A DNA stretch of 11,747 nucleotides, from the NCBI GenBank assembly GCA_007134725.1, contig SLKF01000001.1, forward strand, positions 1 through 11,747. The letters are read 5' to 3'. This document shows positions 1-8,378 of this stretch, piece after piece; within the stretch, counting starts at the first letter, position 1; each line of letters starts with the position of its first letter. This stretch comes from Clostridiales bacterium. Lineage in GTDB: Bacteria > Bacillota > Clostridia > Peptostreptococcales > T1SED10-28. The notes under the pieces were generated by a model that searched no databases, was not told the DNA's origin, and saw nothing but the letters and a program-made list of their open reading frames with translations. Made by a program: the position numbers and the translations under genes.

Positions 1-846
1 AAAAGCAAGTATCCTGCACCGGGAACCTTAGTGGATTTGAATGATAATGATGAATCCCTTCACGTATATGCCGAGGGTGAGGGGGATGTAACTTTTGTAT
101 TTATGTCAGGCTTTGGTACTGCCTCACCGGTTTATGACTTTCAAGTACTCTATCAAAAGATTGCAGAGGACTATGAAATAGCCGTGGTGGAACGAGCAGG
201 ATACGGTTGGAGTGATGTTACGGAAAGCCCGAGAGATGTGGATACGGTTCTGGAAGAAACACGAAAAGCTTTGCAAACGGCTGAAAAGGAAGGGCCCTAT
301 GTATTGGTACCCCACTCACTCTCAGGTCTTGAGGCGATTCACTGGGCCAACCTTTATCCCGAAGAGGTTATCAGCATTATCGGTTTGGACCCGCTGGTTC
401 CCGAGTATAAGGAAATATCCGAAGAAGGCCCCGGTACCTCAAGAGTGATTAGCTTTTTAGCGAATACGGGTTTGATGCGAAATCAGCCGAAGGTTTTTGA
501 GGACAACTTTCCTGCGATGAAAAAAGGTCATTTAGATGATGAAGCGGCTTCTGCAGCGGAGTCCCTTTTTTTCCGCCGGGTACAAACCGAAAACATGTGG
601 CAGGAGGCAGCATTAGTGGGAGACAATGCAAAAACCGTAATGAAAAACGGTATGCCGAAGGTTCCCTTTCATGCATTTATTTCCGCAGAAAATGATGATG
701 AAAACTGGGAAGAGAGTATTACCGCATATACCGATGCCACCGATGGAGAGGCTTATATTCTGGAGGGAGAGCACTACATCCATTTGGATTTCCCGGAATT
801 GATCGCTGAAAAAAGTAGTGAGCTGTTAAAGGAATCCTTACAATAA
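1..846 (+). CDS. Alpha/beta hydrolase, 5'-truncated by window edge
   Basis: The reading frame is open from the first base, and the residues before the GTG at 31 (KSKYPAPGTLVDLN) match the start of the conserved region in this family, so the true start lies left of the window. The visible 281 residues form an alpha/beta hydrolase fold. They show an oxyanion-side stretch (FMSGFGTASPVYDF), the strand and turn VVERAGYGWSD, and a nucleophile elbow VPHSLSG with the likely catalytic Ser at 316-318. A late His in EGEHYIHLDFP (about 766-786) is the probable catalytic base. The elbow reads P-H-S-L-S-G instead of the usual G-H-S-x-G-G. Typical members are small-molecule esterases or hydrolases, often membrane-anchored or exported through the N-terminus that is missing here. 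The substrate cannot be told. The gene converges on the aro operon and appears functionally unrelated to it. Confidence 0.88.
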   Translation, partial: KSKYPAPGTLVDLNDNDESLHVYAEGEGDVTFVFMSGFGTASPVYDFQVLYQKIAEDYEIAVVERAGYGWSDVTESPRDVDTVLEETRKALQTAEKEGPYVLVPHSLSGLEAIHWANLYPEEVISIIGLDPLVPEYKEISEEGPGTSRVISFLANTGLMRNQPKVFEDNFPAMKKGHLDDEAASAAESLFFRRVQTENMWQEAALVGDNAKTVMKNGMPKVPFHAFISAENDDENWEESITAYTDATDGEAYILEGEHYIHLDFPELIAEKSSELLKESLQ

Positions 847-862
847 TAAATGAACCGGATAA

Positions 863-899
863 AGACAAAGGGGCAGGAATTAATCCGGCCCCCTTGTCT
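863..899. terminator. Probable terminator hairpin between convergent genes
   Basis: AGACAAAGGGGC (863-874) pairs with GCCCCCTTGTCT (888-899), with one mismatch and a possible short inner GGA/TCC stem in the loop. It sits 17 nt after the hydrolase stop and 20 nt after the aroE stop on the other strand, so it could serve both. The T-rich stretch on the plus side (ATTCTTATTTG) is interrupted and the minus side has only a short T run, so efficiency is uncertain. Confidence 0.5.
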
Positions 900-918
900 C
901 ATTCTTATTTGATTATTC

Positions 919-1788
919 TTATTTAACTTGTCTGCCTAACATCTTTTCTCGCACAACATCAACGGGCATATCCTTTCCGGTCCACAGTTTAAATGCAAAG
1001 GCCCCTTGCCAAATTAACATTCCTAGCCCGTTAATGGTTTTACAGCCCCGGTTTTTCCCCTGGCGCAGTAACTTTGTCTCGGCGGGATTGTATACTAAGT
1101 CCGAAATCACCAGGTCTTTCCTTAGGATGCTCTCATCTTCTATAATGCTGCGGTCCTCCATAGAATACATTCCCAGAGGGGTGCAGTTGATTAAGATATT
1201 GGCCTCTTTCAGTGCTTTTTGCAGGTTGTTTTGATTAAATTCTTGGACTTTTACGCCGCATCCACGGGTATTTTGCGTAATGGTATTGGCAATTTCTTCT
1301 GCGGGTTCTATGGTTCGGTTTAATAGAAGGATTTTTTCTACTCCTTCCATGGCTAATTGAATAGCTATGCTCTTGGCCGCGCCTCCCGCTCCCACCATTA
1401 CCACTTTCTGATTCTTTACAGGAATTTTTTCTTCTTTAAGTGAAGCAATGTAGCCTTTGCCATCGGTATTATATCCTATTAGGCGACTATTTTCCTTGAC
1501 CACGGTATTGACCGCACCTATTAGTTTGGCTTCTTCCGATATTTCATCAAGGTATTGCATTATTTCCTGTTTGTGGGGCATGGTGAGATTAAATCCTGTA
1601 AAGTTCAGGGTTTTTAATCCCGCTACGGTGGTTTGCAAATCCTCTTGCTCAATATCGAAGGGGATATATATGTAGTCCAAGTTCAGATATGCAAAGGCAG
1701 TATTATGCATAAGGGCGGAAAGGCTTTGTTTTACGGGATAGCCCAATAGTGCGGTTAGTTTTGTATTGGATGTAATCAGTTGGTTCAT
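919..1788 (-). CDS. aroE: Shikimate dehydrogenase (NADP+)
   Basis: It reduces 3-dehydroshikimate to shikimate with NADPH in the cytoplasm. I chose the ATG at 1788 (289 aa) because AGGAGG lies 6 nt upstream; an ATG 13 codons earlier has no comparable site and would extend beyond the conserved fold. Visible motifs are the substrate loop QSLSALMHN (residues 21-29; most relatives have Pro where Ala25 stands), NLTMPHK with the catalytic Lys73, and GYNTDG with the partner Asp109. The nucleotide-binding loop VGAGGAAKS (132-140) is followed by NRT (157-159). NCTPLGM (201-207), LVYNPAET (231-238) and the C-terminal GMLIWQGAFAFKLWTG complete the family pattern. It is the last gene of the aro operon, about 100 nt after aroK, with its own strong ribosome binding site. 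Confidence 0.96.
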   Translation of the reverse strand: MNQLITSNTKLTALLGYPVKQSLSALMHNTAFAYLNLDYIYIPFDIEQEDLQTTVAGLKTLNFTGFNLTMPHKQEIMQYLDEISEEAKLIGAVNTVVKENSRLIGYNTDGKGYIASLKEEKIPVKNQKVVMVGAGGAAKSIAIQLAMEGVEKILLLNRTIEPAEEIANTITQNTRGCGVKVQEFNQNNLQKALKEANILINCTPLGMYSMEDRSIIEDESILRKDLVISDLVYNPAETKLLRQGKNRGCKTINGLGMLIWQGAFAFKLWTGKDMPVDVVREKMLGRQVK

Positions 1789-1888
1789 AACAATCCTCCT
1801 TCCTTTCAAACTTCCAAATTCGATCATTTACTAATTGATCAGAGTCACAATCAGCGTTTTCTACCTTTACTTTCCCAAGGCATCCGTT

Positions 1889-2410
1889 TTAGCATTCCTT
1901 ATTTAATTTCTTTATGATCTCATCACTGACCTCTTCCAAGGTTTTATTCGTGGTTTTCACCACAATGTCTCCCGAAGCAAGATAAGCTTCCTGTCTTTGC
2001 TCTAATATTTCTTTTATCGTCTTCAGATTCATTTTCCCTTTTAACAGAGGTCTTGTTTGATCTTTTTGAATTCGCCGGTAGATTTCTTCCGGTTCCGCTT
2101 CTAATAAAACAGTTTTCCCGCCGTTTCTAAGATTTTGGATGTTTTCCTTATTTAACACCACACCACCACCGCATAGGATGATCCTGTTGGTTTCCCCACT
2201 TAGTCTTTTTACCAACTCCCCCTCGATTTTTCTAAAATGAGCTTCTCCCTCTTGTTCGAAAATTTCTCCGATGGTCATTGCGGTTTCTTTTTCTATCATT
2301 TCATCGGTATCTATAGACTCTCGTTTCAGCTTTTGTGATAGGAGTCTTCCTACACTGGTCTTCCCTGTCCCCATAAAGCCGATGAGGCTGATATTATTCT
2401 TCGCCGACAT
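1889..2410 (-). CDS. aroK: Shikimate kinase
   Basis: It phosphorylates shikimate at the 3-hydroxyl with ATP, the fifth step of the chorismate pathway. The 173 residues match the normal length of the family. The P-loop is GFMGTGKTS (residues 11-19). The substrate-binding DTD motif is at 34-36, Arg60 lies in HFRKIEG, and CGGGVV (80-85) is the conserved Gly-rich shikimate-binding loop. The lid segment carries DQTRPLL. The gene begins 4 nt after the aroB stop, so its weak ribosome binding site (GGTGGTGA) lies inside the end of aroB and translational coupling is likely. It could be called aroL by homology to the other E. coli isozyme; aroK is the usual name for single-copy genes. Confidence 0.96.
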   Translation of the reverse strand: MSAKNNISLIGFMGTGKTSVGRLLSQKLKRESIDTDEMIEKETAMTIGEIFEQEGEAHFRKIEGELVKRLSGETNRIILCGGGVVLNKENIQNLRNGGKTVLLEAEPEEIYRRIQKDQTRPLLKGKMNLKTIKEILEQRQEAYLASGDIVVKTTNKTLEEVSDEIIKKLNKEC

Positions 2411-2414
2411 TTTT

Positions 2415-3467
2415 TCACCACCATTTCTTTACTTCCTCTTTGCTCAGTAGTATTTCTTTAACGGTGGCCTTTCCCGTAGGAAGCACAAAGGAAATTTTTC
2501 CTTTTGCATTTTTCTTGTCCTTTTCCATCATTTCCAGCATTTCAATTTTAAGCTGGTTGGAAATAGTGCAGTCCATACCGGTTTTATGAATTAAATCGGT
2601 TATTTCCCGGCAGTATGCTTCCTCAATCCAACCCATGGCTTTGGCCATTAGGGTTTCATGATGCATTCCCAGAAGTACCCCTTCCCCATGGGTGTATTTC
2701 TGATAATGGGTTGCGGCCTCTAGTGCATGGCCCATGGTGTGGCCGAAATTAAGGATTTTTCGCAGTCCTTCTTCCTTTTCATCCTTGGTTACGATGGCTG
2801 CTTTGATCTCACAGCATCTTTTAATGATCTTTTGAGTAATTTCAGTCTTTAATCCCAGTAGATTTTCTAAGTTTTCATCTACATACTTAAAAAAGTCGTA
2901 GTCGTAGATTATACCGTATTTGATGACCTCACCGATGCCACTGAACAGTTCTTTTTTTGATAAAGTTTTCAGTAGTTCCGGATCGATGACCACGGTATCC
3001 GGCTGATAAAAACTTCCCACCATGTTTTTTCCCCCGGCCATATTGATTCCGGTTTTCCCGCCCACACTGCTGTCGACTTGTGCTAATAAGGTTGTGGGTA
3101 CCTGTATCCAGGGGATCCCACGCATATAGATGGAAGCTGTGAATCCTGCTATATCTCCTACCACGCCTCCACCAAAGGCAATGATTTTGGATTTTCTGGT
3201 AAATCCATGCTCGATCATAAAAGAGAGGACAGCTTCCACCGTGGCGATGTTTTTGGATTCTTCTCCCGCTTCAATGACGTATTTATGATAGTCCTCTTGT
3301 CCCAAAGATTTTTCCAAGAAGGATCCATATAAGGGATCCACATTGGAATCCGTAATAATCAACCATTTTTCCGCCACACCGATGTACTGATACAGTTCCT
3401 TGATGATTCCCGCTTTAATATAAATATCATAGGGATTTTCTTTTAAGTCTATTGATAGTCTTTCCAT
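2415..3467 (-). CDS. aroB: 3-Dehydroquinate synthase
   Basis: It converts DAHP to 3-dehydroquinate, the second step of the pathway, using NAD+ and a divalent metal (usually Zn2+ or Co2+). The protein is 350 aa, a normal family length. The NAD-binding segment is [14 protein letters not shown] (residues 99-112), followed by [18 protein letters not shown] (123-140) and the GGKNMVG loop. The metal ligands can be placed at Glu180 (GIGEVIKYG), His243 (NFGHTMGH) and His260 (THGEG); the His243/His260 spacing matches the Bacillus enzyme. The start overlaps the 3' end of aroC by 19 nt, with GAGGAG about 11 nt upstream inside aroC. The overlap indicates co-transcription and probable translational coupling. 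Confidence 0.97.
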   Translation of the reverse strand: MERLSIDLKENPYDIYIKAGIIKELYQYIGVAEKWLIITDSNVDPLYGSFLEKSLGQEDYHKYVIEAGEESKNIATVEAVLSFMIEHGFTRKSKIIAFGGGVVGDIAGFTASIYMRGIPWIQVPTTLLAQVDSSVGGKTGINMAGGKNMVGSFYQPDTVVIDPELLKTLSKKELFSGIGEVIKYGIIYDYDFFKYVDENLENLLGLKTEITQKIIKRCCEIKAAIVTKDEKEEGLRKILNFGHTMGHALEAATHYQKYTHGEGVLLGMHHETLMAKAMGWIEEAYCREITDLIHKTGMDCTISNQLKIEMLEMMEKDKKNAKGKISFVLPTGKATVKEILLSKEEVKKWW

Positions 3468-4681
3468 CGTTTTCTAATCTCCTCTATGGAATCTCCGCCA
3501 AATTTTCTTAAAAACTCTTGGGCAATTACGGTAATGGCTACCATTTCTCCCACGATGGATGCGGCGGGTACAGCACAGGTATCGCTTCTCTCTACGGAAG
3601 CCAGGGCCTCTTCTTTTGTAATTAAATCCACGGTTTTCAACGGCTTGTATAGGGTGGGAATGGGTTTCATTGCACATCGGATCACAATGGTTTCACCGTT
3701 GGACATGCCCCCCTCAATGCCTCCTGCATGGTTTGTCTTTCGATAAAATTTCTGTTCTTCATCATAGTATATTTCATCATGAACCTTGGAGCCTTCCATC
3801 CCTGCGGTTTCAAATCCATCGCCGATTTCCACGCCCTTGATCCCCTGTATACTCATGAGATGATGGGCCAGTTTCCCGTCCAGCTTTCGATCCCATTGTA
3901 CGTAACTGCCCAGTCCATGGGGTACCCCTTTGATATGTATTTCAAATACTCCGCCTAAGGATTCTCCATTTTCTTTGGCTTTTTTAATTTCTTCGATCAT
4001 GGCATTTTCAGCGTCTTGATCGATACAGCGGACTTCTGATTCTTCGGCTTTTTTCAAAACTTCCAGATCTTCTTTTTCTTCATCTGATTTTTCATCTATT
4101 TTTCCATCTAGCTTTGCATCTAATTTTTCATCTATTATTTTACCTAGTTTTTCATCTGAGTTTTCATTTGGATTTTTTCCCAATGCGGCATTGCCGATAG
4201 CAATTACATGACTATACACTTCGATATCAAATAAGGTCATTAGCTGTTTAGCAAGGCTCCCGATTCCTACTCGAACAGCGGTTTCTCTGGCACTGCTTCT
4301 TTCCAGTACATTTCTTACATCATCAAATCCGTATTTCAGGGCTCCGGTCAAATCTGCATGTCCGGGACGGGGCTTGGTAACCCGCTTTTCTTCCGTCTCT
4401 GCCTGCTTAGGATCCATGAATTTTTCCCAGTTTTCATAGTCTTTGTTTTTGATTAAAAAAGCAATGGGACTTCCTAAGGTCTTTCCATTTCTCAGTCCTG
4501 CAAGGATTTCCATTTTGTCAGTCTCAATCTTCATTCTGCCCCCTCGACCATAGCCTTTTTGCCTTCTTGCCAAATCCTTATTGATTTGTTCCATATCGAT
4601 GGGCACATTTGAGGGAAACCCTTCCATGGTTCCCACCAAGGTTTTGCCGTGGGATTCCCCGGCGGTTAAAAATCTCAGCAT
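3449..4681 (-). CDS. aroC: Chorismate synthase with a low-complexity insertion
   Basis: It eliminates phosphate from EPSP to give chorismate, using reduced FMN. I chose the ATG at 4681 (410 aa), which starts [13 protein letters not shown] as in the family and has an AGGAG site 8 nt upstream; the ATG at 4720 adds 13 residues with no family support. Motifs seen are GESHGK (8-13), [15 protein letters not shown] (39-53), [14 protein letters not shown] (105-118), [11 protein letters not shown] near 128-138, [11 protein letters not shown] and [11 protein letters not shown] near the C-terminus. The protein is longer than the usual 360-390 aa because of about 40 inserted residues (168-207), built from four-residue units such as LDAK, LDGK and IDEK, placed just before the conserved AEESEVRC. 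All core motifs are intact, so the enzyme is probably active. Confidence 0.96.
   Translation of the reverse strand: MLRFLTAGESHGKTLVGTMEGFPSNVPIDMEQINKDLARRQKGYGRGGRMKIETDKMEILAGLRNGKTLGSPIAFLIKNKDYENWEKFMDPKQAETEEKRVTKPRPGHADLTGALKYGFDDVRNVLERSSARETAVRVGIGSLAKQLMTLFDIEVYSHVIAIGNAALGKNPNENSDEKLGKIIDEKLDAKLDGKIDEKSDEEKEDLEVLKKAEESEVRCIDQDAENAMIEEIKKAKENGESLGGVFEIHIKGVPHGLGSYVQWDRKLDGKLAHHLMSIQGIKGVEIGDGFETAGMEGSKVHDEIYYDEEQKFYRKTNHAGGIEGGMSNGETIVIRCAMKPIPTLYKPLKTVDLITKEEALASVERSDTCAVPAASIVGEMVAITVIAQEFLRKFGGDSIEEIRKRWKDYQ
4064..4177 (-). repeat. Twelve-nucleotide tandem repeat tract inside aroC
   Basis: On the coding strand, degenerate 12-nt units encode four-residue steps ([28 protein letters not shown]). 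On the plus strand they appear as repeated TTTCATCTA/G-type words. The tract is in frame and highly charged, and is probably an exposed flexible loop. It looks like slippage-generated expansion. Confidence 0.75.
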
Positions 4682-4723
4682 ATAATTCACTCCTCTCATT
4701 AAAAATTGACCAAACTTCATATT

Positions 4724-6001
4724 TTACCCGGAGATCTGTTTTAGTTTCTCTTCAAACTCTGGAAAGGAAATGGCAATGCATTCCGGATCCTTTATTTTTA
4801 TGGGCTCTTTGGCAAATAGACCGCATATGGCCATGGCCATGGCGATTCGATGATCCTGGTAGCTTTCCGCTACGCCTCCCCGGATCTCGTTGGGTCCGTT
4901 GATTTCCATACCATCGGGCAATTCCTTGATATCCACTCCCCGTTTTTTCAGTTCCGTTACCATAGCGGTAATGCGATTGGATTCTTTCACTTTCAGTTCC
5001 CCGGCTCCCCTAATGGTAGTCTTGCCTTCTGCCACAGCGGCAATAACGGCAATAACCGGTATTTCATCAATTAATCGGGGAATAATTGTTTCATCGATAT
5101 TTGTACCCAAAAGCTTTCTTCCCCTTACAATAATATCGCCGATTTCTTCGCCTCCACTCTTATGGATGCGGTCAAATTCAATGTCGGCTCCCATATCCCT
5201 CAGTACATCAATGATTCCTGTACGCGTAGGATTGAGTCCCACTTTTTCAACGATCAGATGGGCCCCTTCAAAGGCAGCGGCGGCAGCGATAAAAAAGGCG
5301 GCGGAGGAAATATCTCCCGGTACTTCAATTTCTTGCCCCTCTAAATTTGAGGATTTTAGGGTGATTACTCCCTTTTGTGTTTTGATGTTTCCCCCTAAGA
5401 ACCTAAGCATTCGCTCCGTATGATCCCTGGAGATGCTCTTTTCTCTGACGATGGTATATCCCTCTGCGTAAAGCCCCGCTAATAAAACCGCGGACTTTAC
5501 CTGGGCACTGGGTACCGGAAGGGTATAGTCCATTCCCTGCAGCCCGCCGCCTCTTATGACTAAGGGGGCCAAACTTCCCCCACATCTTCCGTCAATGGCC
5601 GCGCCCATTTCTCTTAGGGGATTGGCGATGCGGTCCATGGGTCGTTTCTTTAAAGAATCATCTCCCGTGATGATGGAAAGAAAATTTTGTCCTGCCAATA
5701 TGCCTGACAGCAGTCTCATGGTGGTTCCGGAATTTCCCGCATCCAGGATATCCTTGGGCTCTGATAACCCGTGAAGACCCTTTCCCGTGATGTGAATTTC
5801 CTGATTTTTCTCTTGGATGTCGATTCCCAGACCCCGAAAACAAGCGATGGTACTAAGACAGTCTTCCCCTCTTAAGAATCCCTTAATCCTGCTTTTGCCC
5901 TGACTGATCCCGGAAAGCATCACGGCTCTATGGGAAATCGATTTATCTCCCGGGACGGATATTTTTCCCTGTATTTTTTCAATGGGGTTTACGATGAGCA
6001 T
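4724..6001 (-). CDS. aroA: EPSP synthase (3-phosphoshikimate 1-carboxyvinyltransferase), class II type
   Basis: It transfers the enolpyruvyl group of PEP to shikimate 3-phosphate. The 425 aa length and domain order are normal. Seen motifs are VPGDKSISHR (residues 16-25) with Lys20, LDAGNSGTTMRL (86-97), SAQVKSA (165-171), SRDHTERM (191-198), NPTRTG (257-262), the catalytic PRLIDEIP (Asp312), ELKVKESNRI (335-344) and YQDHRIAM (381-388). The combination GDKS, SAQxK, RDHTE and NxTR is the signature described for class II EPSP synthases, the Bacillus/Staphylococcus/CP4-like group. The start overlaps the end of tyrA by 23 nt and is preceded by GGGAGAGGAAGAAG. aroC follows after 42 nt. Confidence 0.97.
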   Translation of the reverse strand: MLIVNPIEKIQGKISVPGDKSISHRAVMLSGISQGKSRIKGFLRGEDCLSTIACFRGLGIDIQEKNQEIHITGKGLHGLSEPKDILDAGNSGTTMRLLSGILAGQNFLSIITGDDSLKKRPMDRIANPLREMGAAIDGRCGGSLAPLVIRGGGLQGMDYTLPVPSAQVKSAVLLAGLYAEGYTIVREKSISRDHTERMLRFLGGNIKTQKGVITLKSSNLEGQEIEVPGDISSAAFFIAAAAAFEGAHLIVEKVGLNPTRTGIIDVLRDMGADIEFDRIHKSGGEEIGDIIVRGRKLLGTNIDETIIPRLIDEIPVIAVIAAVAEGKTTIRGAGELKVKESNRITAMVTELKKRGVDIKELPDGMEINGPNEIRGGVAESYQDHRIAMAMAICGLFAKEPIKIKDPECIAISFPEFEEKLKQISG

Positions 6002-7112
6002 CTTCTTCCTCTCCCTTCCCGTAGGTTAATTTAAAACCGACAGATCTTAAAAGTTTCAGGGCCTGTTCCCGGCTAACTTCCGATTCAAAAGCCATTCTGA
6101 CAGCCCCTTGTTCCTCTTGCCTTGCATGAAGAATTTCAATCTCCTTAATATTGATCTTTGCCGCTCCTAAAAGTCCGGTCATTTCCCCTAAGACCCCGGG
6201 ACGATCTTCAATATCCACTATTAGGTCCCATAAATCCGGGATATAATCCTTTGATTTTTTCGGTATACTTTCTCTGATGATCTTTGCCGTGGATAAATTC
6301 CGAAGTATTTCTTCCTGTTTTTCCTCGATCAGCAGTGCTTTGAAATTCTCCAGCATACGATTCATTTTTTCAATTCCTTCGATCATTTGTTGTTTGTTTA
6401 ATAAGAGTATATCACGCCACATAGCCGGGTTTCCAGCGGCAATTCTGGTGGTATCTCGAAAGCCGCCTCCTGCAAAGGGTATATGAGATATACCATTGTT
6501 TTGATCCATCATATTCACCAATAGCACTGCCATTAAGTGAGGCATGTGACTGATTTGTGCCACAATGACGTCATGCTCCTTCGGATTAATGACTACAGGG
6601 TAGGCCCCGAGGCTTTCGACCAATCTCTTTAGTTGCTCTATGTCTTCCCCTAGATTCTCCTTCGTCGGAGTTAAAAAGTAGTAGGCGTTTTCAAAAAGCG
6701 TGGGACTGGCAGCGCCAATGCCTTCTTTTTCTGAGCCCGCCATGGGATGGCCGCCGATAAAAGAAATGCCTTTGGGCAATTGTTCCAAAGCCATGGTTAC
6801 GATTTTTTCTTTGACACTTCCCACGTCCGTCACCAGGGTATGCTTTGAAAGATGGGGAGTAATTTCCCAAAGCACCTTTTCAAAGCATCCTACGGGAACC
6901 GCCAGAATGACCAGATCCACCTCTGTTACGGCCTTCTGTAAATCCACTGTGTACTCATCAATCGCCCCGATCTCCCGGGCTTTTTTAAGGGAGGCTTTGC
7001 TTACATCCCCTCCGATGATTTTTCCCTTAAAGCCTTTGTGTTTTAGGCCTAAGGCTATGGATCCTCCGATCAGACCCATGCCAATAATCGTTATGGTTTT
7101 AAAATCCTTCAT
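5979..7112 (-). CDS. tyrA: Prephenate dehydrogenase with C-terminal ACT domain
   Basis: It oxidatively decarboxylates prephenate to 4-hydroxyphenylpyruvate with NAD+, committing carbon to tyrosine. Residues 1-175 form the Rossmann domain, with GMGLIGGSIA at 11-20. GGHPMAGSEKEG (120-131) carries the catalytic His122, QISHMPH (186-192) has the conserved His pair, and FRDTTRIA (218-225) has substrate-binding Arg residues. Residues about 297-365 form an ACT domain (DLIVDIEDRPGVLGEM...), which in related enzymes binds tyrosine for feedback inhibition; that function is inferred here. There is no fused chorismate mutase domain. It starts 24 nt after the aroF stop with a modest site (GGGTGAT), and overlaps aroA downstream. 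Confidence 0.96.
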   Translation of the reverse strand: MKDFKTITIIGMGLIGGSIALGLKHKGFKGKIIGGDVSKASLKKAREIGAIDEYTVDLQKAVTEVDLVILAVPVGCFEKVLWEITPHLSKHTLVTDVGSVKEKIVTMALEQLPKGISFIGGHPMAGSEKEGIGAASPTLFENAYYFLTPTKENLGEDIEQLKRLVESLGAYPVVINPKEHDVIVAQISHMPHLMAVLLVNMMDQNNGISHIPFAGGGFRDTTRIAAGNPAMWRDILLLNKQQMIEGIEKMNRMLENFKALLIEEKQEEILRNLSTAKIIRESIPKKSKDYIPDLWDLIVDIEDRPGVLGEMTGLLGAAKINIKEIEILHARQEEQGAVRMAFESEVSREQALKLLRSVGFKLTYGKGEEEDAHRKPH

Positions 7113-7136
7113 CTTCTATCACCCGATCCCTCTTTT

Positions 7137-8138
7137 TTAGCATACGCTGCTGATTTTTCTAACGGATTCCATCAATCTTGCAAATTTTTCCGGCTTTAAG
7201 GATTGTGCCCCGTCGGATGCCGCCAGTTCCGGCTGGTGATGCACTTCGATCATCAGTCCGTCGGCGCCCACGGCGATGGATGCTTTGGACAGGGGCTCTA
7301 CCATGGACCATTTACCCGTGGCATGGCTGGGATCCACGATAATCGGCAGATGACTTAATTCTTTTATCACCGGGATGGCACTGAGGTCCAAGGTGTTTCT
7401 GGTGTAGGTCTCATAGGTACGAATCCCTCGTTCACATAAAATCACCTGACTGTTGCCCTCGGACATGATGTATTCCGCTGCCATCAGTAGCTCTTCAATG
7501 GTTGCGGAAAGCCCCCGTTTTAGTAAAATAGGAACATTGGATTTCCCTGCTTTTTTTAGTAGGGGAAAGTTTTGCATATTTCTTGCTCCGATTTGTAAAA
7601 TATCCGTGTACTTGGCCACGATATCAAAGGTCTCCTGACACATTACCTCGGTCACAATAGGCATTCCCGTAGCTTCTTTGGCTTTTTTCAGGAGCTTTAG
7701 TCCTTCTTCCCCTAATCCTTGAAAACTGTAGGGAGAGGTTCTCGGTTTAAAAGCCCCGCCCCGAAGAAAATGTGCCCCTTCTTTTTTCACCGCTTGGGCA
7801 ATGGTCATTAGCTGCTCTTCGCTTTCCACTGCACAGGGTCCCGCAATAATCACCGGGGTGCCTCCACCAATTTTGTGGCCCCCTACCTCCACTATGGTAT
7901 CTTCCGGATGAAAAAGTCTTCCCGCTAATTTAAAGGGATGATGTACATGGATTAATCGATCCACATGGACATTGGCTTCGATCTGACTGGGATTGATCTT
8001 TCTTGTATCCCCTACTAAACCCACGATACAGTAGCTTTCCCCTTGACTGACATGCACCTGACATCCCAGGCTTTCCATTTTTTTTATAATCTTTTCCCTT
8101 GCTTCTTTAGTTGCTGAGGGTTTCATAATAATTACCAT
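7137..8138 (-). CDS. aroF: DAHP synthase, type I beta, with N-terminal regulatory-type domain
   Basis: It condenses PEP and erythrose 4-phosphate to DAHP, the entry step of aromatic biosynthesis. The 333 residues match the Thermotoga maritima type. Residues 1-70 form the ferredoxin/ACT-like domain, which in that enzyme mediates Tyr/Phe inhibition. The barrel then carries [10 protein letters not shown] with metal ligand Cys102, [16 protein letters not shown] with Lys131, [25 protein letters not shown] with His272, IEVH with Glu298 and ASDGAQ with Asp309. These metal-ligand positions equal those I know for the T. maritima protein. The start at 8138 has AGGAGG 8 nt upstream. It is the first structural gene of the operon, about 125 nt after an intrinsic terminator in the leader, so its expression should depend on antitermination. 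Confidence 0.97.
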   Translation of the reverse strand: MVIIMKPSATKEAREKIIKKMESLGCQVHVSQGESYCIVGLVGDTRKINPSQIEANVHVDRLIHVHHPFKLAGRLFHPEDTIVEVGGHKIGGGTPVIIAGPCAVESEEQLMTIAQAVKKEGAHFLRGGAFKPRTSPYSFQGLGEEGLKLLKKAKEATGMPIVTEVMCQETFDIVAKYTDILQIGARNMQNFPLLKKAGKSNVPILLKRGLSATIEELLMAAEYIMSEGNSQVILCERGIRTYETYTRNTLDLSAIPVIKELSHLPIIVDPSHATGKWSMVEPLSKASIAVGADGLMIEVHHQPELAASDGAQSLKPEKFARLMESVRKISSVC

Positions 8139-8225
8139 TTTCCATTCCTCCTAATTTTTAAAATGTCTGTCGAAAATGCGTTTTAACCATAAGTTTTTCT
8201 ACTTCTTTTGCTCTTATATATGAAA

Positions 8226-8250
8226 TCAGAGTGTATGGCCATACTTCTGA
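8226..8250. promoter_or_regulatory. Dyad-symmetric element between attenuator and aroF
   Basis: The perfect 12-bp palindrome GTATGGCCATAC (8233-8244) is flanked by matching outer arms, TCAGA (8226-8230) and TCTGA (8246-8250). In RNA this would form a stem of about 11 bp; in DNA it is a plausible operator. CATAC at 8240-8244 can also pair with GTATG at 8252-8256. There is no T-tract, so it is not a terminator. It may be a repressor site or an RNA structure that follows the read-through transcript. Function is unknown. Confidence 0.45.
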
Positions 8251-8264
8251 CGTATGAAAACAAT

Positions 8265-8293
8265 AAAAAAAGAGACCCATCTAAGAGTCTCTT
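8265..8293 (-). terminator. Intrinsic terminator of the aro leader (attenuator)
   Basis: On the minus strand AAGAGACTC (8293-8285) pairs with GGGTCTCTT (8278-8270), giving a 9-bp stem with one T-G wobble and the 6-nt loop TTAGAT. Seven T's run through the end of the stem, followed by ATTG. It stands about 300 nt after the predicted transcription start and upstream of the first structural gene, where an attenuator would be expected. Confidence 0.88.
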
Positions 8294-8378
8294 CAGCAAC
8301 AACAGTATCAACATATTTTGGTAGACTTCTACCATGCCAATGTTCTATTATCCCCTTTACCTAACAAGAGTTCTCTTA
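8282..8378 (-). promoter_or_regulatory. Predicted antiterminator pairing in the aro leader
   Basis: TAAGAG-AA-CTCTT (8378-8366), inside the leader ORF just after the aromatic codons, can pair with AAGAG-A-CTCTTA (8293-8282), the 5' arm of the terminator. The pairing is 6 bp plus 5 bp around a small internal loop, and excludes the terminator stem. Upstream, CTATTATT (8449-8442, over the Tyr codons) can pair with AATAATAG (8391-8384), next to the antiterminator segment, and AAGAG (8469-8465) can pair with CTCTT (8370-8366). These give the third structure needed for classic ribosome-mediated attenuation. A small hairpin GGTAG/CTACC (8333-8320) encloses the leader stop codon. Both 11-12 nt segments are near-palindromes, so part of the complementarity follows from that. 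Confidence 0.6.

Noticed and set aside
1789..1827. Upstream ATG extending AroE by 13 residues
   Set aside because: The extension contains the ribosome binding site of the chosen start and is outside the conserved shikimate dehydrogenase fold.
4682..4720. Upstream ATG extending AroC by 13 residues
   Set aside because: Chorismate synthases start at the M-[LR][10 protein letters not shown] position; the AGGAG site sits inside the extension.
4890..5423. 177-codon ORF on the plus strand
   Set aside because: It is fully antisense to the well-supported aroA gene, with Ser/Pro-rich composition typical of a shadow frame.
8233..8370. Third-frame minus-strand ORF through the terminator (contains VDTVVAEETLRWVSFF)
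   Set aside because: It has no good start or ribosome binding site and runs through the terminator stem and T-tract; its hydrophobic end is simply the T-tract translated.
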